A DNA stretch of 64,000 nt, taken from assembly GCA_963932465.1 (NCBI GenBank), contig OZ010787.1, positions 28,896,087 to 28,960,086 on the forward strand, in the 5' to 3' direction. Positions 52,038-62,691 of the stretch are shown here, one piece after another. A program made the position numbers and the translations under genes. How positions within the stretch are numbered: the first letter of the stretch is position 1; every line of letters begins with the position of its first letter. This DNA is from Maratus speciosus (taxonomy: Eukaryota > Arthropoda > Arachnida > Araneae > Salticidae). The notes beneath the pieces were generated by a model, which was given only the letters and a program-made list of their open reading frames with translations, was not told the origin of the DNA and did no database searches.

Positions 52038-52940
52038 GTCCTGCGTAAACTTATCAAAATTAATACTTTAAAATAGATTAAAATATATATATACGATTTT
52101 TGTAAACATTTTGAGAAAATTGAGTTTTATAATAACTTAACTAAAATTTTCATCTTAACAAAAATCAATATTTATGAAGTGATGATTGCGGAAATTTATT
52201 GTTATATACAATCAGTTCTAAGAAAAAGATTATGAAAACTGATTGAAAGGTAAGTTGACCGTGCTTATCTGGCTATGCCCTTTTTAACTTTTTTAGTTCG
52301 ATACATATTGAATTCATTTGCCAATAAAATGATTAATTTTGAAAAAGCAAATAAATTCAATGAATAATAATTTCAGTCAAGGTTGAAAAATTTATCAAAC
52401 GTAAATCAATAAAAATGTATCATGTAAAAAAAACATCGTACTCTTTCTACTTAAGTAAACCAAGAAAAGAGAAAAGAAATAAGGCGTTTCAATCTCATTC
52501 TGTAAAAAAAAAAAAAATTATATTAATGAAATTTAGTTTCCTTATTTAGACGTTTAGGAAAAAAAACAAAAGAAAAAGTATAATATTACAGATCGTAGTG
52601 AAGGAACGTAGTAGGAAAAAAAAGAGTCACTCAGTTGTAAGTACGTCTGAGTCATTTTCAGCATCGATACTTTTTATTTAATTTTAGCATCAATCAATTT
52701 AACGAAACCCCCAAAAGTATCTCCTTTTGTCATTAGTAAGGGTATTTTTTAGGGGTGGCATCAAATTATTACGTCACAGACAAGGGTCAAGTATAAAGAT
52801 TTTCTTCTTCCCTTTATCTTTCTTATTTAGAAATAATATTTGTCATTTAATATTACATTATTCATAAGTGTGCTTCAGATTTTAGCCATTGATCGTATTG
52901 AGTAATACATTCTTTGAGATATTAAGGGGTTTTGTACCTT
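52038..52940. other. Spacer, nothing recognised
   Basis: About 900 AT-rich bases without a supported feature. Confidence 0.5.
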
Positions 52941-52976
52941 TTAACCCCTTGAAGGGCACAGGTATATTATATATAC

Positions 52977-53474
52977 TGTACCGTCGTATAAGAACTCACT
53001 TAAGAAACATTCTTAATTAGAAATTAAAAGAACTTGGCGTTCGTTTTTTTTCAGAGTTTTATTAGACGACACGGGACACACACATAACAAGCACACGTAA
53101 TATTTACACGGCAAAAAGTTAATCTTTTTCAGAGCGAGACGCTCCTTTCGGCAGGACCGAGAACTCGACTGTCTGGGGTCGTGTCACAACACATACTCTC
53201 CTCTCTACGGGGCCTTGTTTTCCTGAGATCAGTTTATCTCCTAGATACCCCACGTGAGGTCTTGACTCATCTTAGTCAACAAGTTCAGTTTATAACATTA
53301 CTACGCAGCACTTTTTCTCCAGATATTTACATGATTAAAACTGTTTACATGTACCATCTGGTTTTTTGGTGAAACTGACATGTGAAGTTATAGCAGGCAT
53401 CTGGAGGTTCCAATTTAACGATGTTTATTTCGTTAGGGGCATCTGGTCTCTGAGTCCTCAGATAAAACGTCACA
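52977..53474 (-). repeat. 3' LTR of the younger element
   Basis: 498 bp from TGTACCGTCG to AAAACGTCACA on the plus strand; read along the element it starts TGTGACG and ends GGTACA. Pairs with 59465-59964. Confidence 0.97.
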
Positions 53475-53491
53475 GTCCCTCCATGCCCCAT
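53475..53491 (-). other. Polypurine tract
   Basis: On the minus strand ATGGGGCATGGAGGGAC lies directly before the 3' LTR, the expected primer for plus-strand DNA synthesis. Confidence 0.8.
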
Positions 53492-54042
53492 ATAAATTTT
53501 TCCTTAAGGGAAAAATTTCCACACTCGGGTGCACAATCATAGTGAAATTCGGAGTTAATGCTATCCCTAACAATGCTATCTACTCCAAAATTAATAAAAT
53601 TTTAAATTTTAAAATCAAAACATTTATCAGAAGTACTTCGTTACCATGGAAGGGATTCAGCATAACACACAACAAACATAATAAATACAGTAACAATAAA
53701 CACATTGCAATTGCACACCGTTATATAATAATACTAAGATTTATAATAAGCACTTCGACAATTTTATAATAAACCAGAACCTTCATTTATAATTTTCCGT
53801 TAACATAATCAGAATAGATAAAGTTTTTAAACATCACAGGTAATTACAATAAAGTTCGCTCTCTCGTGTTCACATGGATAACCAACAATAATAATATATA
53901 TATAGATAAATTTCTTAAGAATGAATTCTAATACACTAATAAAACCAAACACTTTTAAACCTTTTACATACAATAAGTTACTTAAAAGAATTTTAACACA
54001 ATAACAAAACACACTCTTAAACTTTTTTTTTCAATAAAATTT
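53492..54042 (-). other. 3' untranslated part of the younger element
   Basis: About 550 AT-rich bases between the end of RNase H and the polypurine tract. No env-like or other ORF is credible here. Confidence 0.6.
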
Positions 54043-54660
54043 CTAGTCTTCAAACGCTACTCTGCTTAGACTATCAGCGTTTTGGTGTTTTTTTCCTGCT
54101 CGATGTTCGATTGTAAAATCGTACGGTTGTAACGCGAGACTCCAACGCATAAGCCTTGGGTTGGAACTCGCATGAGTTTGTAAGAAGCGCAGAGGATTAT
54201 GATCCGTTATAATCCTAAATTTTCTTCCATCTAGATAGTAATGTAATCGTTTTACGGCGAAAACAATACTGGCGCACACCCGCTCGGTGGTGCTATAGCG
54301 TTGTTCTACCGGAGAGAATTTCCGACTCAAATACAAAATCGGGTTTTCCTCTCCCTTCTCATTTACCGGGCTCAACACAGCTCCGGCACCGCGTAACGAT
54401 GCATCGACCTGAATAAGGAATTCACGATGAAAATTCGGCGCATGCAAGACCGGCCGTTCGGTTAGTTTCGCTTTCAGAGACCGAAAAGCGCTCTCGCACG
54501 CGGGAGTCCACTCGACTTTTCCTCGACGGGTTTTCCCTTTTAGCGCGTCAGTCAAGGGGGCTGCTATTATGGAAAAATTCCTTATGTATCTCTGGTAGTA
54601 TCCGGCTAGTCCTAGAAATGCACGAATCTGCGTTTTTGTTTCGGGAGTAGGGAATTTTTT
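54043..54660 (-). pseudogene. RNase H domain of the younger element
   Basis: Intact frame at 54043-54555. FLIQVDASLRGAGAVLSP holds the first catalytic Asp, ERVCASIVFAVKRL the Glu helix, IITDHNPLRFL the next Asp, and HRAGKKHQNADSLSR the last conserved residues. A preceding connection region (SAFRSLKAKLTERPVLHAP) joins it to RT, with one frameshift near 54663. It is the 3'-terminal coding domain. Confidence 0.9.
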
Positions 54661-55500
54661 TATGCTTCAATCTTGACTTCTGCTGGAGTGCGGGAACCAT
54701 TTCCTACAATATGGCCTAAATATTTTACACTACTCTGGGCATATTTACACTTAGAGGGCTTTATTTTAAGATTTGCCTTATGAATTTTATCTAGAACTAA
54801 TGCGACATGTTTTAAGTGGTCTTCGCAGGTGTTCGAAAATACAGCGACGTCATCTAAATAAGGAACTGCAAATTCTTCCATCTCTCTTAATAGTTCTGCC
54901 ATCATTTTGCTAAAGAAAAATGGCGCATTTTTTAATCCAAAAGCCATTTTCAAACACCTAAAAGTACCAAAAGTTGTACAGAATGCTGCATACCGTTGAG
55001 CTCTGGGGCTTAAGGGAATCTGCCAATAACCTTTCGCTAAATCTAGGACGGTTATGTATTTAGCAGATGAGACTTTCTCAACTCTTTCTTCGATATTGGG
55101 GATGGGGAAATACTCTGTCCTAATTATCTCATTGAGACGCCTGAAATACACACATGGACGAGGATCCTTACCCGGAACCTCTACTAAAATTAAAGGCGAC
55201 GTGTAATCAGGCTCCAACTTCAATAACCCCCAATCTTAACATCTTTTGAATCTCCATTTTTACGATTTCAGTTTGTCTTTGCGACATCCGATAAGGTTTT
55301 GATCGTACGGGCTTATCGCTAATTAAAGATATATCATGCTCCACCAAATCTGTTGTACCAGGGTCGTTTGAAAAGCACGCGGCATATTTATTTAAAAGCT
55401 CCCTTAATTGGCTAATTTGTGCTTCGTTTAGGTTTTTTTCTAACTCACTAAGCCGAACTATTTCCTGAAAGTCAAAAATCGTAGGATTATTCTCTAAATA
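54660..55500 (-). pseudogene. Reverse transcriptase domain of the younger element
   Basis: The N-terminal RT part (SQLRELLNKYAACFSND ... QKMLRLGVIEVG) shares a frame with the integrase tail at 55207-55740; a frameshift near 55210 separates it from 54660-55223. That frame shows TVLDLAKGYWQIPL (first Asp), MAFGLKNAPFFFSKMM, YLDDVAVFS at 54846-54860 (catalytic Asp pair) and VKYLGHIVG. Gypsy-type RT. Integrase and RT are contiguous with no LTR or gap between them. Confidence 0.92.
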
Positions 55501-55559
55501 CGGAATATCTAAATCCTGATCTTCTATTAAATTTGAATTGTCTTTGGAGCACAACAAGT

Positions 55560-56784
55560 TTACATGTTCGGGTCGCGTATAATATGGTTTCAACATATTA
55601 ACATGATAAATTTGGGTTTTATTACTGCTTCCTGGCAGTTCTACTACATAAGTTGTCTCAGATATTTTATTCTTGATTTTTCCCGGACCTATCCATTGCA
55701 CGGACAGTTTATTTGGTCTCGTCATGGCTAAAACCAACACTAAATCTCCCTACTTGAATTCTCGTTTTACCGCGTTTTTATCATACCAAACCTTTCGTTT
55801 ACCTTGCATTTCTTCCATGTGCGAAACAGCTACCTCGCGACATCGTTTCAACCGATTAATTAATTTAAAAACATATTCGGTCACTACATCATTTTCAGGT
55901 GGAGGGTCGGACCATCGTTCCATTATCAATGTCTCGGGTGTTCGAAGATTTTTTCCATACACCAACTCGGCCGGTGAGTAACCTGTGCTTTCATGAACTA
56001 CGTTTCGAAGAGCCAATAGAATCGCAGGCAAATGTCTATCCCAATCGGCGCCTAATTCAATACACAGAGCCCTCAAAAGTCGTTTTAAGGTCCTATTATA
56101 CCGTTCCACAGGATTACTCTGGGGATGATAAACAGAACTATGAGTGATCTTAATGCCAAATTTATTAAGAAATACGGTCGTTAAAGCTGAGGTAAAGGAC
56201 TTTCCCTGATCGCATTGGAGTTGGCTGGGGAATCCGATGCGACTGAAAATATTCAGCAGCGCCTCAGTCACTCTAATAGAGGAGAGGTCCATCAGCGGAA
56301 CCGCCTCCGGGTATTTGGACGCCATGCATACTGCCGTTAAAATATACCGGTGTCCATCCGTGGTCAGTGGTAAGGGTCCACATGCGTCGATATTTATTTT
56401 ACTGAAAACTTCCTGAATTATTGGGACAAGTTTTAACGGGGCTTTCTTTTTCTCGTTCGCTCGACCCGCTCTTTGACAAACATCGCAACTGCGCACATAT
56501 TCATCCATTTCTTTATAACAGTTAGGCCAATAAAAATATCGAATTAATTTATCCTTTGACTTCGTCCCACCTAAATGTACTGACGTGCCTTCATGACACA
56601 ATGCTTTTATTTTCTGTCTTAACCCTTTTGGAATAACTAGCAATCTGGTAACGTTTCCAAAACGATCCTCGCGATTTCTAACTAGTAACCCGTTAACAAC
56701 TGAATAAGTTTTCGTCGTACCTTCCGTTTTGTCCGCCCCCACTCGGCTAAACAATTCCTTTAACTCTGCACATTCGTGCTGCGC
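55560..56784 (-). pseudogene. Integrase of the younger element
   Basis: Frame 55750-56754 plus its continuation. A His2Cys2 zinc domain comes first (HEGTSVHLGG ... CDVCQRAGR). The core follows, with Asp in INIDACGPLPL, Asp in LQCDQGKSF (56203-56214) and Glu in NPVERYNRTLK (56092-56109), about 35 residues apart. After an in-frame TAG at 55747-55749, KLSVQWIGPGKI and TQIYHVNMLKPYY form the GPY/F module. The protein inserts the cDNA. Its place before RT is the notable feature. Confidence 0.92.
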
Positions 56785-56787
56785 TTT

Positions 56788-57753
56788 CTAAAACCCTTCT
56801 TTATCGATTTTTAACAAGTCCAACTCCGGTGCTTCAACTTCTAACGCCGGAATTTCAATGGGGTCCTCACCTTCCGTTGAATCCCGCAGTCCCGATTCTT
56901 CCTGATTCGCTACGTTCGATTCCTTGGGTGTCTCCACATCTTGAGCTACCCGTTCGAGCTCCCTTTTCTCTTCCTTTAAACGTCTAGTAGTCGCACGCGT
57001 CTGGACTGCATTTACCTGTCCAGTTGGCAAAAATTCATAACCCGTTTTCTCTCTTATCATCGCGGCAGTTTTATTTCCTAAAATATAACGGTTTTGGTTT
57101 AAATGATTTCCGCAAACAGCGGCTTTCGTGCAAATTTTCCCGAAATCTCCCTCTATCTCTATCCGCGCTAACGGTAGACAAACTAACTCCAAACTAAGAG
57201 GTTGTTGGATCCATATTTTCTCTCCACAAAAATCCTGCGGATCTACAAATTTCCTACAAATTAAATCAAGCGTCGCTCCGGAATCTCTTAACATTCCTAT
57301 CTTTCGGTTGTTAACAACCCCAGGAAATGTATACGAGTCCAATAAATCGTCCTTTTGTACATCTTGCAAATTATTTACGGAGCCTGACGGAGGTTTTTTC
57401 TGCAACTTCGGGCACGATGAACGGAGGTGCGTTTCGGACCCGCAATTAAAACATTTCAAATTCGCTCTTTTTTCAAAGGCTCTATCTCGGTTTACTGGTC
57501 TGTGCACGGCATTTGCATTCGAAGAGGGGGAGAACCGTGGTCTAGTTTCTCGAGACCTTTCTTGAAAAAACGGGCGCGTTTTTTCCACCCTAACATCTCT
57601 GGTATCCTTGGCCTTCGGAGTAGAGGCCCTTATACTCTCATATCCATCCAATAATTCCACTATCGCTGCTTCGGTCTTAAGCTGTGGCCATTTGTCAATG
57701 AAGTGTTCACGCATTTCAAACGTCGCACGCCGTTTAATCTGATCGGTGACCAA
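56788..57753 (-). pseudogene. Gag C-terminus and protease of the younger element
   Basis: A 321-codon frame. It starts with the end of capsid (MVTDQIKRRATFEM), then a basic linker, a CCHC-type zinc knuckle CFNCGSETHLRSSC (about 57412-57453), and the protease active site DSG at 57277-57285 in MLRDSGATLDLIC. A Glu-rich linker ends at an in-frame TAG (56785-56787); the same frame continues into integrase. Gag and protease are in one frame here. Confidence 0.9.
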
Positions 57754-58560
57754 AAGGTCTTTTAGTTCGTCTAAAGAAGTTATTCCTAAACTTGCTAGCC
57801 ATTCATTTAAATAATTTCGGATTTCGAAACCGAAATCCTGCCAATTTAAAGATTGCGACTTCTGGTGGCTAACAAATTTCTGCCGAAAACTCTCTGAGTT
57901 TAATTTAAATTTTTTTTAACAATATACCTTTTACGTTATCGTAATCTTCTGACTCTGTCTCGGGTTGTCTGGCAATAATGGAAATAATGTCTACTGGCAG
58001 AAGCCCAATTAAATGAGAGACCCAACTTTCCTTCGGTATCCCAAACCGTTTAGCTTGGCGTTCAAACAGAAGCAAATACAAGCTAATATCTGTTTTTTCT
58101 GGATTAAAATCCGGGATTAATTTTTTTAAGTTCTGTTCAGGGGAACGCGAATGTATATTATTTGCATTTACTGAAGACGGGGCAATTCCTTTCTCGATTT
58201 TTAGTTTTTCTAACTCGAATTTATTTTTTAATTCTAATTCCTTTAATTCTTTCTCTTGCTCCAATTTTTCCTTCCTAATGGTTTGATCACGCTCCCATGT
58301 CTGTTTACGCAACATGTCCTCCCTCTCGATAGCTTGTAACCGTGCGCGCTGACTTTCTTCCCGTTCTAATTCCTCCTTAGCTGTCTCTAATATAGTCTCA
58401 TACAGAGCCCGTACTATTTCTTCTTCATACTCCTCAGATTCCAGCACCAAGTGCGTTAACTGAATCCGAGTTTCGTTTCCGGTCCTGGCAAGTTCCAATT
58501 CATCCACTAACTTTTTATATGTTCCTTTTTTCCTTTACCCAGGAAAGCCATATCTAACAT
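57754..58560 (-). pseudogene. Gag N-terminal and capsid part of the younger element
   Basis: Starts near 58550 with MAFLGKGKK, as in the old element; a one-base shift follows, then the 200-codon frame at 57905-58507. It has a long Glu/Lys coiled coil (ERDQTIRKEKLEQEKELK) and a capsid-like part (LYLLLFERQAKRFGI, SHLIGLLPVDIISII). A frameshift in an A run near 57910 breaks the frame before the rest of capsid. Gag would form the particle and bind RNA. Confidence 0.88.
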
Positions 58561-59440
58561 TTTTTTTCAAACAAAATTTCTCTATAAAAAGGTACTTCTC
58601 TACACTAATACAACAACAACAAAAAAATATATACTATATTAACGATAATCACAATCAATCATAAAATTTCTTTCAATAACACAGCAATATGTAAATACTG
58701 ACTCACTTCCATGACTAGTACCTGTTCAATTTTTGTCATTCCCGTTTTTGAATTTTCCCAACAAAATCAGCAATTTTAAATAATTAAAAATCACTAAACA
58801 TTAACTCCAAATTCAAAATTGTGACTTACCCCAATGAAGGCTCAGACACTAACCGGTAATCCACTTTTTTTCTTCAGCCGGGTGGCTCACTGACACACTT
58901 TCTTTCTGACCTTAAGGTCCACTAACACATACATCCAGAGGCACGGAACACTGAAGATCCACTTCTACCATCACAGTTTTGTTTCAGGCCTTGGCACCCT
59001 AAAATCACAGAATTATCTTCTTTTTTTTCCACTCTTCTGCAATCCTTTCATCACCAACAGCACCTTCCTCCGATGACGATCTTCTTCCTTCCTTCAGCAG
59101 GGGGGGGGGGTGAAAAGCAACACCCTTCTCTTCTGGACGATGTCCGATTCTCTCAGCCGACCGGCGTGAAAATCTGAACTGTCTTCCTCTCTTCCCAAAC
59201 CGAAACCTGGCCTCCTCCTCTTTTCCCGCACGGAAAATTTCACGGTTTTTCTCTTCTTCTTCCAACACACGGGGATTTTCCTTTTATTTTTCTATTCCAG
59301 TATCAGGACGGCTCTCTATTTCTCGAAAGAATGAGCTCTCACCTTAATCCTTCCTTCCGTGGGTAACAAGTGCAGGCTTATACTAAAAACTAGCTAATTT
59401 TTTGTGTGTGCGTGTGTGCCCAAACTTTTTTCGAACAACT
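58561..59440 (-). other. 5' leader of the younger element
   Basis: About 880 bases between the primer site and gag, with a run of ten G (59101-59110, C on the sense strand). The 87-codon ORF at 59005-59268 is Arg/Glu-rich and not similar to any domain known to me. Confidence 0.6.
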
Positions 59441-59464
59441 CGCATCCGACTTCTGACAACCAAC
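59441..59464 (-). other. Primer binding site, tRNA-Leu-like
   Basis: Next to the 5' LTR the minus strand reads GTTGGTTGTCAGAAGTCGGA. TGGT-GTCAGAAG-x-GGAT is the pattern complementary to the 3' end of animal tRNA-Leu, here with one extra T and a few mismatches. Confidence 0.6.
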
Positions 59465-59964
59465 TGTACCGTCGTATAAGAACTCACTTAAGAAAGATTC
59501 TTAATTAGAAATTAAAAGAACTTGGCGTTCGTTTTTTTTTTCAGAGTTTTATTAGACGACACGGGAGACACACATGACAAGCACACGTAATATTTACACG
59601 GCAAAAAGTTAATCTTTTTCGGAGCGAGACGCTCCTTTCGGCAGGACCGAGAACTCGACCGTCAGGGGTCGTGTCACAGCAGATACTCTCCTCTCTACGG
59701 GGCCTTGTTTTTCTGAGATCAGTTTATCTCCTAGATACCCCACGTGAGGCCTTGACTCATCTTAGTCAACAAGTTCAGTTTATAACATTTCTACGCAGCA
59801 CTTTTTCTCCAGATATTTACATGATTAAAACTGTTTACATGTACCATCTGGTTTTTTGGTGAAACTGACATGTGAAGTTATAGCAGGCATCTGGAGGTTC
59901 CAATTTAACGATGTTTATTTCGTTAGGGGCATCTGGTCTCTGAGTCCTCAGATAAAACGTCACA
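59465..59964 (-). repeat. 5' LTR of the younger element
   Basis: 500 bp, same borders as the 3' LTR. The 2-bp difference in length is in a T run. Confidence 0.97.
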
Positions 59965-60147
59965 ATACCACTTAATTTTAATTCCTAAATGCCCCATTTA
60001 CACCAGCATTTTAAAACTAAAATTTGCTTTATTTCATGTGCGCAAAGGTAAACTTTTACTTATTTTCATATATTTTTTCACGTAAATCCTGGTGTCAATC
60101 AATCATTTTAACATTTTTGTATCAGAAGTACCTTGCCCCTGAAAGGG

Positions 60148-61088
60148 TTAAACGCGACGAGTTTTAACGAAAAAATTCAGAGTTTGAATTAGTCTATCTT
60201 CAAAACTATTTTATTCATGAACATAAAAATTTGATATTGATTAAACAGATTGTGTTTTGTAATATGCTGTCATTAGAAATTTATTAGCCTTTTACAGAAT
60301 TTGTGTATTGTTGAAATCAAAATGCTCTTTTTTTTACTCCATAAGTCATTGAGCGCATGATATCTTGAGAAAGTATGTATGGTTTGTCATGAAATTTGGT
60401 AAAGATACTAAACATGTATGTGTGTTTAAAACGAACTAATCTTAGGCCAACATTATTACATTAACTATATAAAAAAATATTTTTGTAAAAAAAATAAAAA
60501 TTTTACATTTTTAATGACTAAAATTATTCATAACTAAAAATATTACAATTGTAAATACTTAAAAGTAGTTCATTTTAAACCCACACATTTGCTTAAATCT
60601 TTACCAAATTTCATGACAATCCATACACACTTTCTCAAGATATCTTGCGCACACTAACTTCTGGTGTTAAAAAAAGATCTATTTTGATTTCAACAATACA
60701 CAAATTCAGTAAAAGGCTAATAAATTTCTAATGCAAAATCAAATACACAGAAATACAAATAATACTGAAAATACAAAGCGCAATCTGTTTAATCAATATC
60801 CAAAATCTCATGTTTATACATAAAAAGGTTTGTAGAAAGACTAATTCAAACTTTGAAGTTTTTCGTTAACACTAGAACGGCGGGAAATTTTACTCAACTT
60901 TTATAAAAATATTTCACATCAGAATTTTTATTTAAAACTATTTATCTTATTTATTTAATTATTTTCGTACAGCGTATACTAATCTTATATTATAAAAAAA
61001 TTTCTGGTTCGAATCGATATGTATTCATTTGTCAAGGGTCAAAATGACCCCTCGCCGCCGTTCTAGTGTTAATTTTCGACGCGTTTAA
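60148..61088. mobile_element. Long TTAA palindrome T, with E1 in its right arm
   Basis: TTAAACGCGACGAG and TTCAGAGTTTGAATTAGTCT at the left are inverted at the right as AGACTAATTCAAACTTTG ... CGTTAA, then after E1 TTTTCGACGCGTTTAA. Almost the whole element (about 735 bp without E1) is one inverted repeat; GAGAAAGTATGTATGG, ATTGTTGAAATCAAAATG and GATTAAACAGATTG all recur inverted. Its left TTAA is shared with shell A copy 16. No coding region. Confidence 0.85.
60866..61072 (+). mobile_element. TTAA MITE, shell E, copy 1
   Basis: 207 bp. TTAACACTAGAACGGCGGG at the left, CGCCGCCGTTCTAGTGTTAA at the right, arm palindrome GGGTCAAAATGACCC, core CACATCAGAATTTTT / AAATTTCTGGTTCG. Differs from E2 at two bases by eye. 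Confidence 0.95.
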
Positions 61089-62484
61089 AAAGTACAAGAC
61101 CCCTTAAATGTGTATTTTTTAAATATTCAGAAGAAAAATGTTCGGACAAAATGAATAACGAATTAAAATCAGTTCAATATGTAGAAATTGGGTTTTTCTT
61201 AATGCTTAAGTAACAGACCAATACCAAAACCAAAACAATTAACAATTATAAATTAAAAAAAAATATTTTTTCGTTATATTAAGACATATTGAAATAATAT
61301 ATTGTATATAAATATGGATTTATAATTAATAAAATGAATCAAGAATATATATAAGATGAACTTATTGATACTTATTGTTGAGAACAGTTGAGGGATTCTT
61401 AAACAGATAGTTTTAAATATAACTAGTTAGTGCCTGTCAAGATTTGACGGTAGATAACTGTATTGTTTCATTAGAAAAATTCTTGAATTTGTAATTAGTT
61501 GCTTTTAAATTAATTATTGAATGAAGAACTACGTGACGAATTTCTATATTGCATAAGTGATACTTATTTATTTAAGGCGATAGATGGTGCTGCCAGTCTG
61601 ACCTATTCAATGATGTAAAAGAATTTTAGGTTTATAATTTACATCTAATTATGCTTGCTTTTTATCAGAAATTTACCTTAAAAACCGAGAAGATAATTTA
61701 TTTTTACTTACTACGACTTATTATTATTATTATTATTTTTAATAACGATATCTATTTTTATTTATTTATTAAAACTACACCGCCATTAAAAGCTGCCATG
61801 AATTTTATTTTTATCTGTTTCGTTCTCTAAAAAAATAAATTGGAAACTCAAATGCTAACGATGCAGCTAACGATTTATAATATATATTTTTTATTGCTAG
61901 AATTTTATTTTACATTTTTAACCTGGATATCAAGATAATTTCTTTTAAAGCTCTTACACGAATTTTGTTCTTCTTTCTGTTTCATTTTTTACGCAAATAA
62001 AGGACAAACTTTTCTTTCTGACACACACACACACACATATATTCTTGATAATGGTCAGAAAATATAACGAAAACTTTAGATCAGCTCAATTTAATTAATT
62101 GGCAAGTACATGTAAAATATTTTACCTTAAATATTTTAAATATAAAATCATTATTTTTTCAAAATATTATTGAGTGTTAAATTTTATTTAATTATAAATC
62201 ATTCAAATAATAATAATAATGAAATAAAAATTTTATAACTTCTCTTTCTAATAAAATATGTCATTATTGAAATGAATTATCGACAAAAATACTACACATT
62301 TTGCCATGCTTGGGTTCGAACCTGCGTCCTCTACAAAAGTTCAGAGCTTTAAAGTGCTGCATGAACCCTCTACGATAGCGGGAACTCGTTTTACTTCCTT
62401 CTAAATTGAAGAGGTTCGAAAATCATTTGACGCGTACGAATGTCTCGAATTTGAGTTCTGATCTTACAGAAATAGTTTTGCGTT
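61089..62484. other. Spacer with microsatellites
   Basis: AT-rich. TTATTATTATT near 61720 and an (AC)n run near 62020-62036. A B-box-like GGTTCGAACC at 62310 stands alone and cannot be folded into a tRNA. Confidence 0.55.
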
Positions 62485-62691
62485 TTAACACTAGAACGGC
62501 GGGAAATTTTACTCAACTTTTATAAAAATATTTCACATCAGAATTTTTATTTAAAACTATTTATCTTATTTATTTAATTATTTTCGTGCAGCGTATACTA
62601 ATCTTATATTATAAAAAAATTTCTGGTTCGAATCGACATGTATTCATTTGTCAAGGGTCAAAATGACCCCTCGCCGCCGTTCTAGTGTTAA
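62485..62691 (+). mobile_element. TTAA MITE, shell E, copy 2
   Basis: 207 bp, nearly identical to E1 (two substitutions by eye), in unrelated flanking sequence. TTAA on both sides. Confidence 0.95.

Larger units (their letters stand above)
52977..59964 (-). mobile_element. LTR retrotransposon, integrase upstream of RT (Gmr1-like)
   Basis: 6988 bp with TG...CA LTRs of 498 and 500 bp and the 4-bp duplication ATAC (52973-52976, 59965-59968). Minus-strand order: 5' LTR, primer site, ~900-bp leader, gag with zinc knuckle, protease, integrase, GPY/F-like module, RT, RNase H, ~570-bp 3' region, polypurine tract, 3' LTR. The domains are Ty3/gypsy in type, but integrase precedes RT as in Gmr1-like elements. 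By eye the LTRs differ at 11 positions plus a 2-bp indel (about 2%), so the insertion is fairly young. At least four frameshifts (near 58525, 57910, 55210 and 54663) and two in-frame TAG codons (56785-56787, 55747-55749) make this copy defective. No env-like ORF. Confidence 0.95.
52941..60151 (+). mobile_element. TTAA MITE, shell A, copy 16, split by the LTR element
   Basis: The left 36 bases (TTAACCCCTTGAAGGGCACA to TATATATAC) and the right 183 bases (CCACTTAATTTTAATTCC to TTGCCCCTGAAAGGGTTAA) form a standard A element when the 6988-bp retrotransposon and one copy of ATAC are removed. Its right TTAA is shared with element T. Confidence 0.95.

Noticed and set aside
53181..53372. Conserved 63-codon ORF present in both LTRs (also 59671-59862)
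   Set aside because: Both copies are identical in position because the LTRs are duplicates. It runs antisense to the element and has no known domain.
59005..59268. 87-codon ORF in the leader of the younger retrotransposon
   Set aside because: Arg/Glu-rich and low-complexity, partly antisense-open, with no known domain. Treated as untranslated leader.
62290..62400. tRNA-like gene around GGTTCGAACC
   Set aside because: On neither strand do acceptor and T stems pair properly. Only a B-box-like motif remains.
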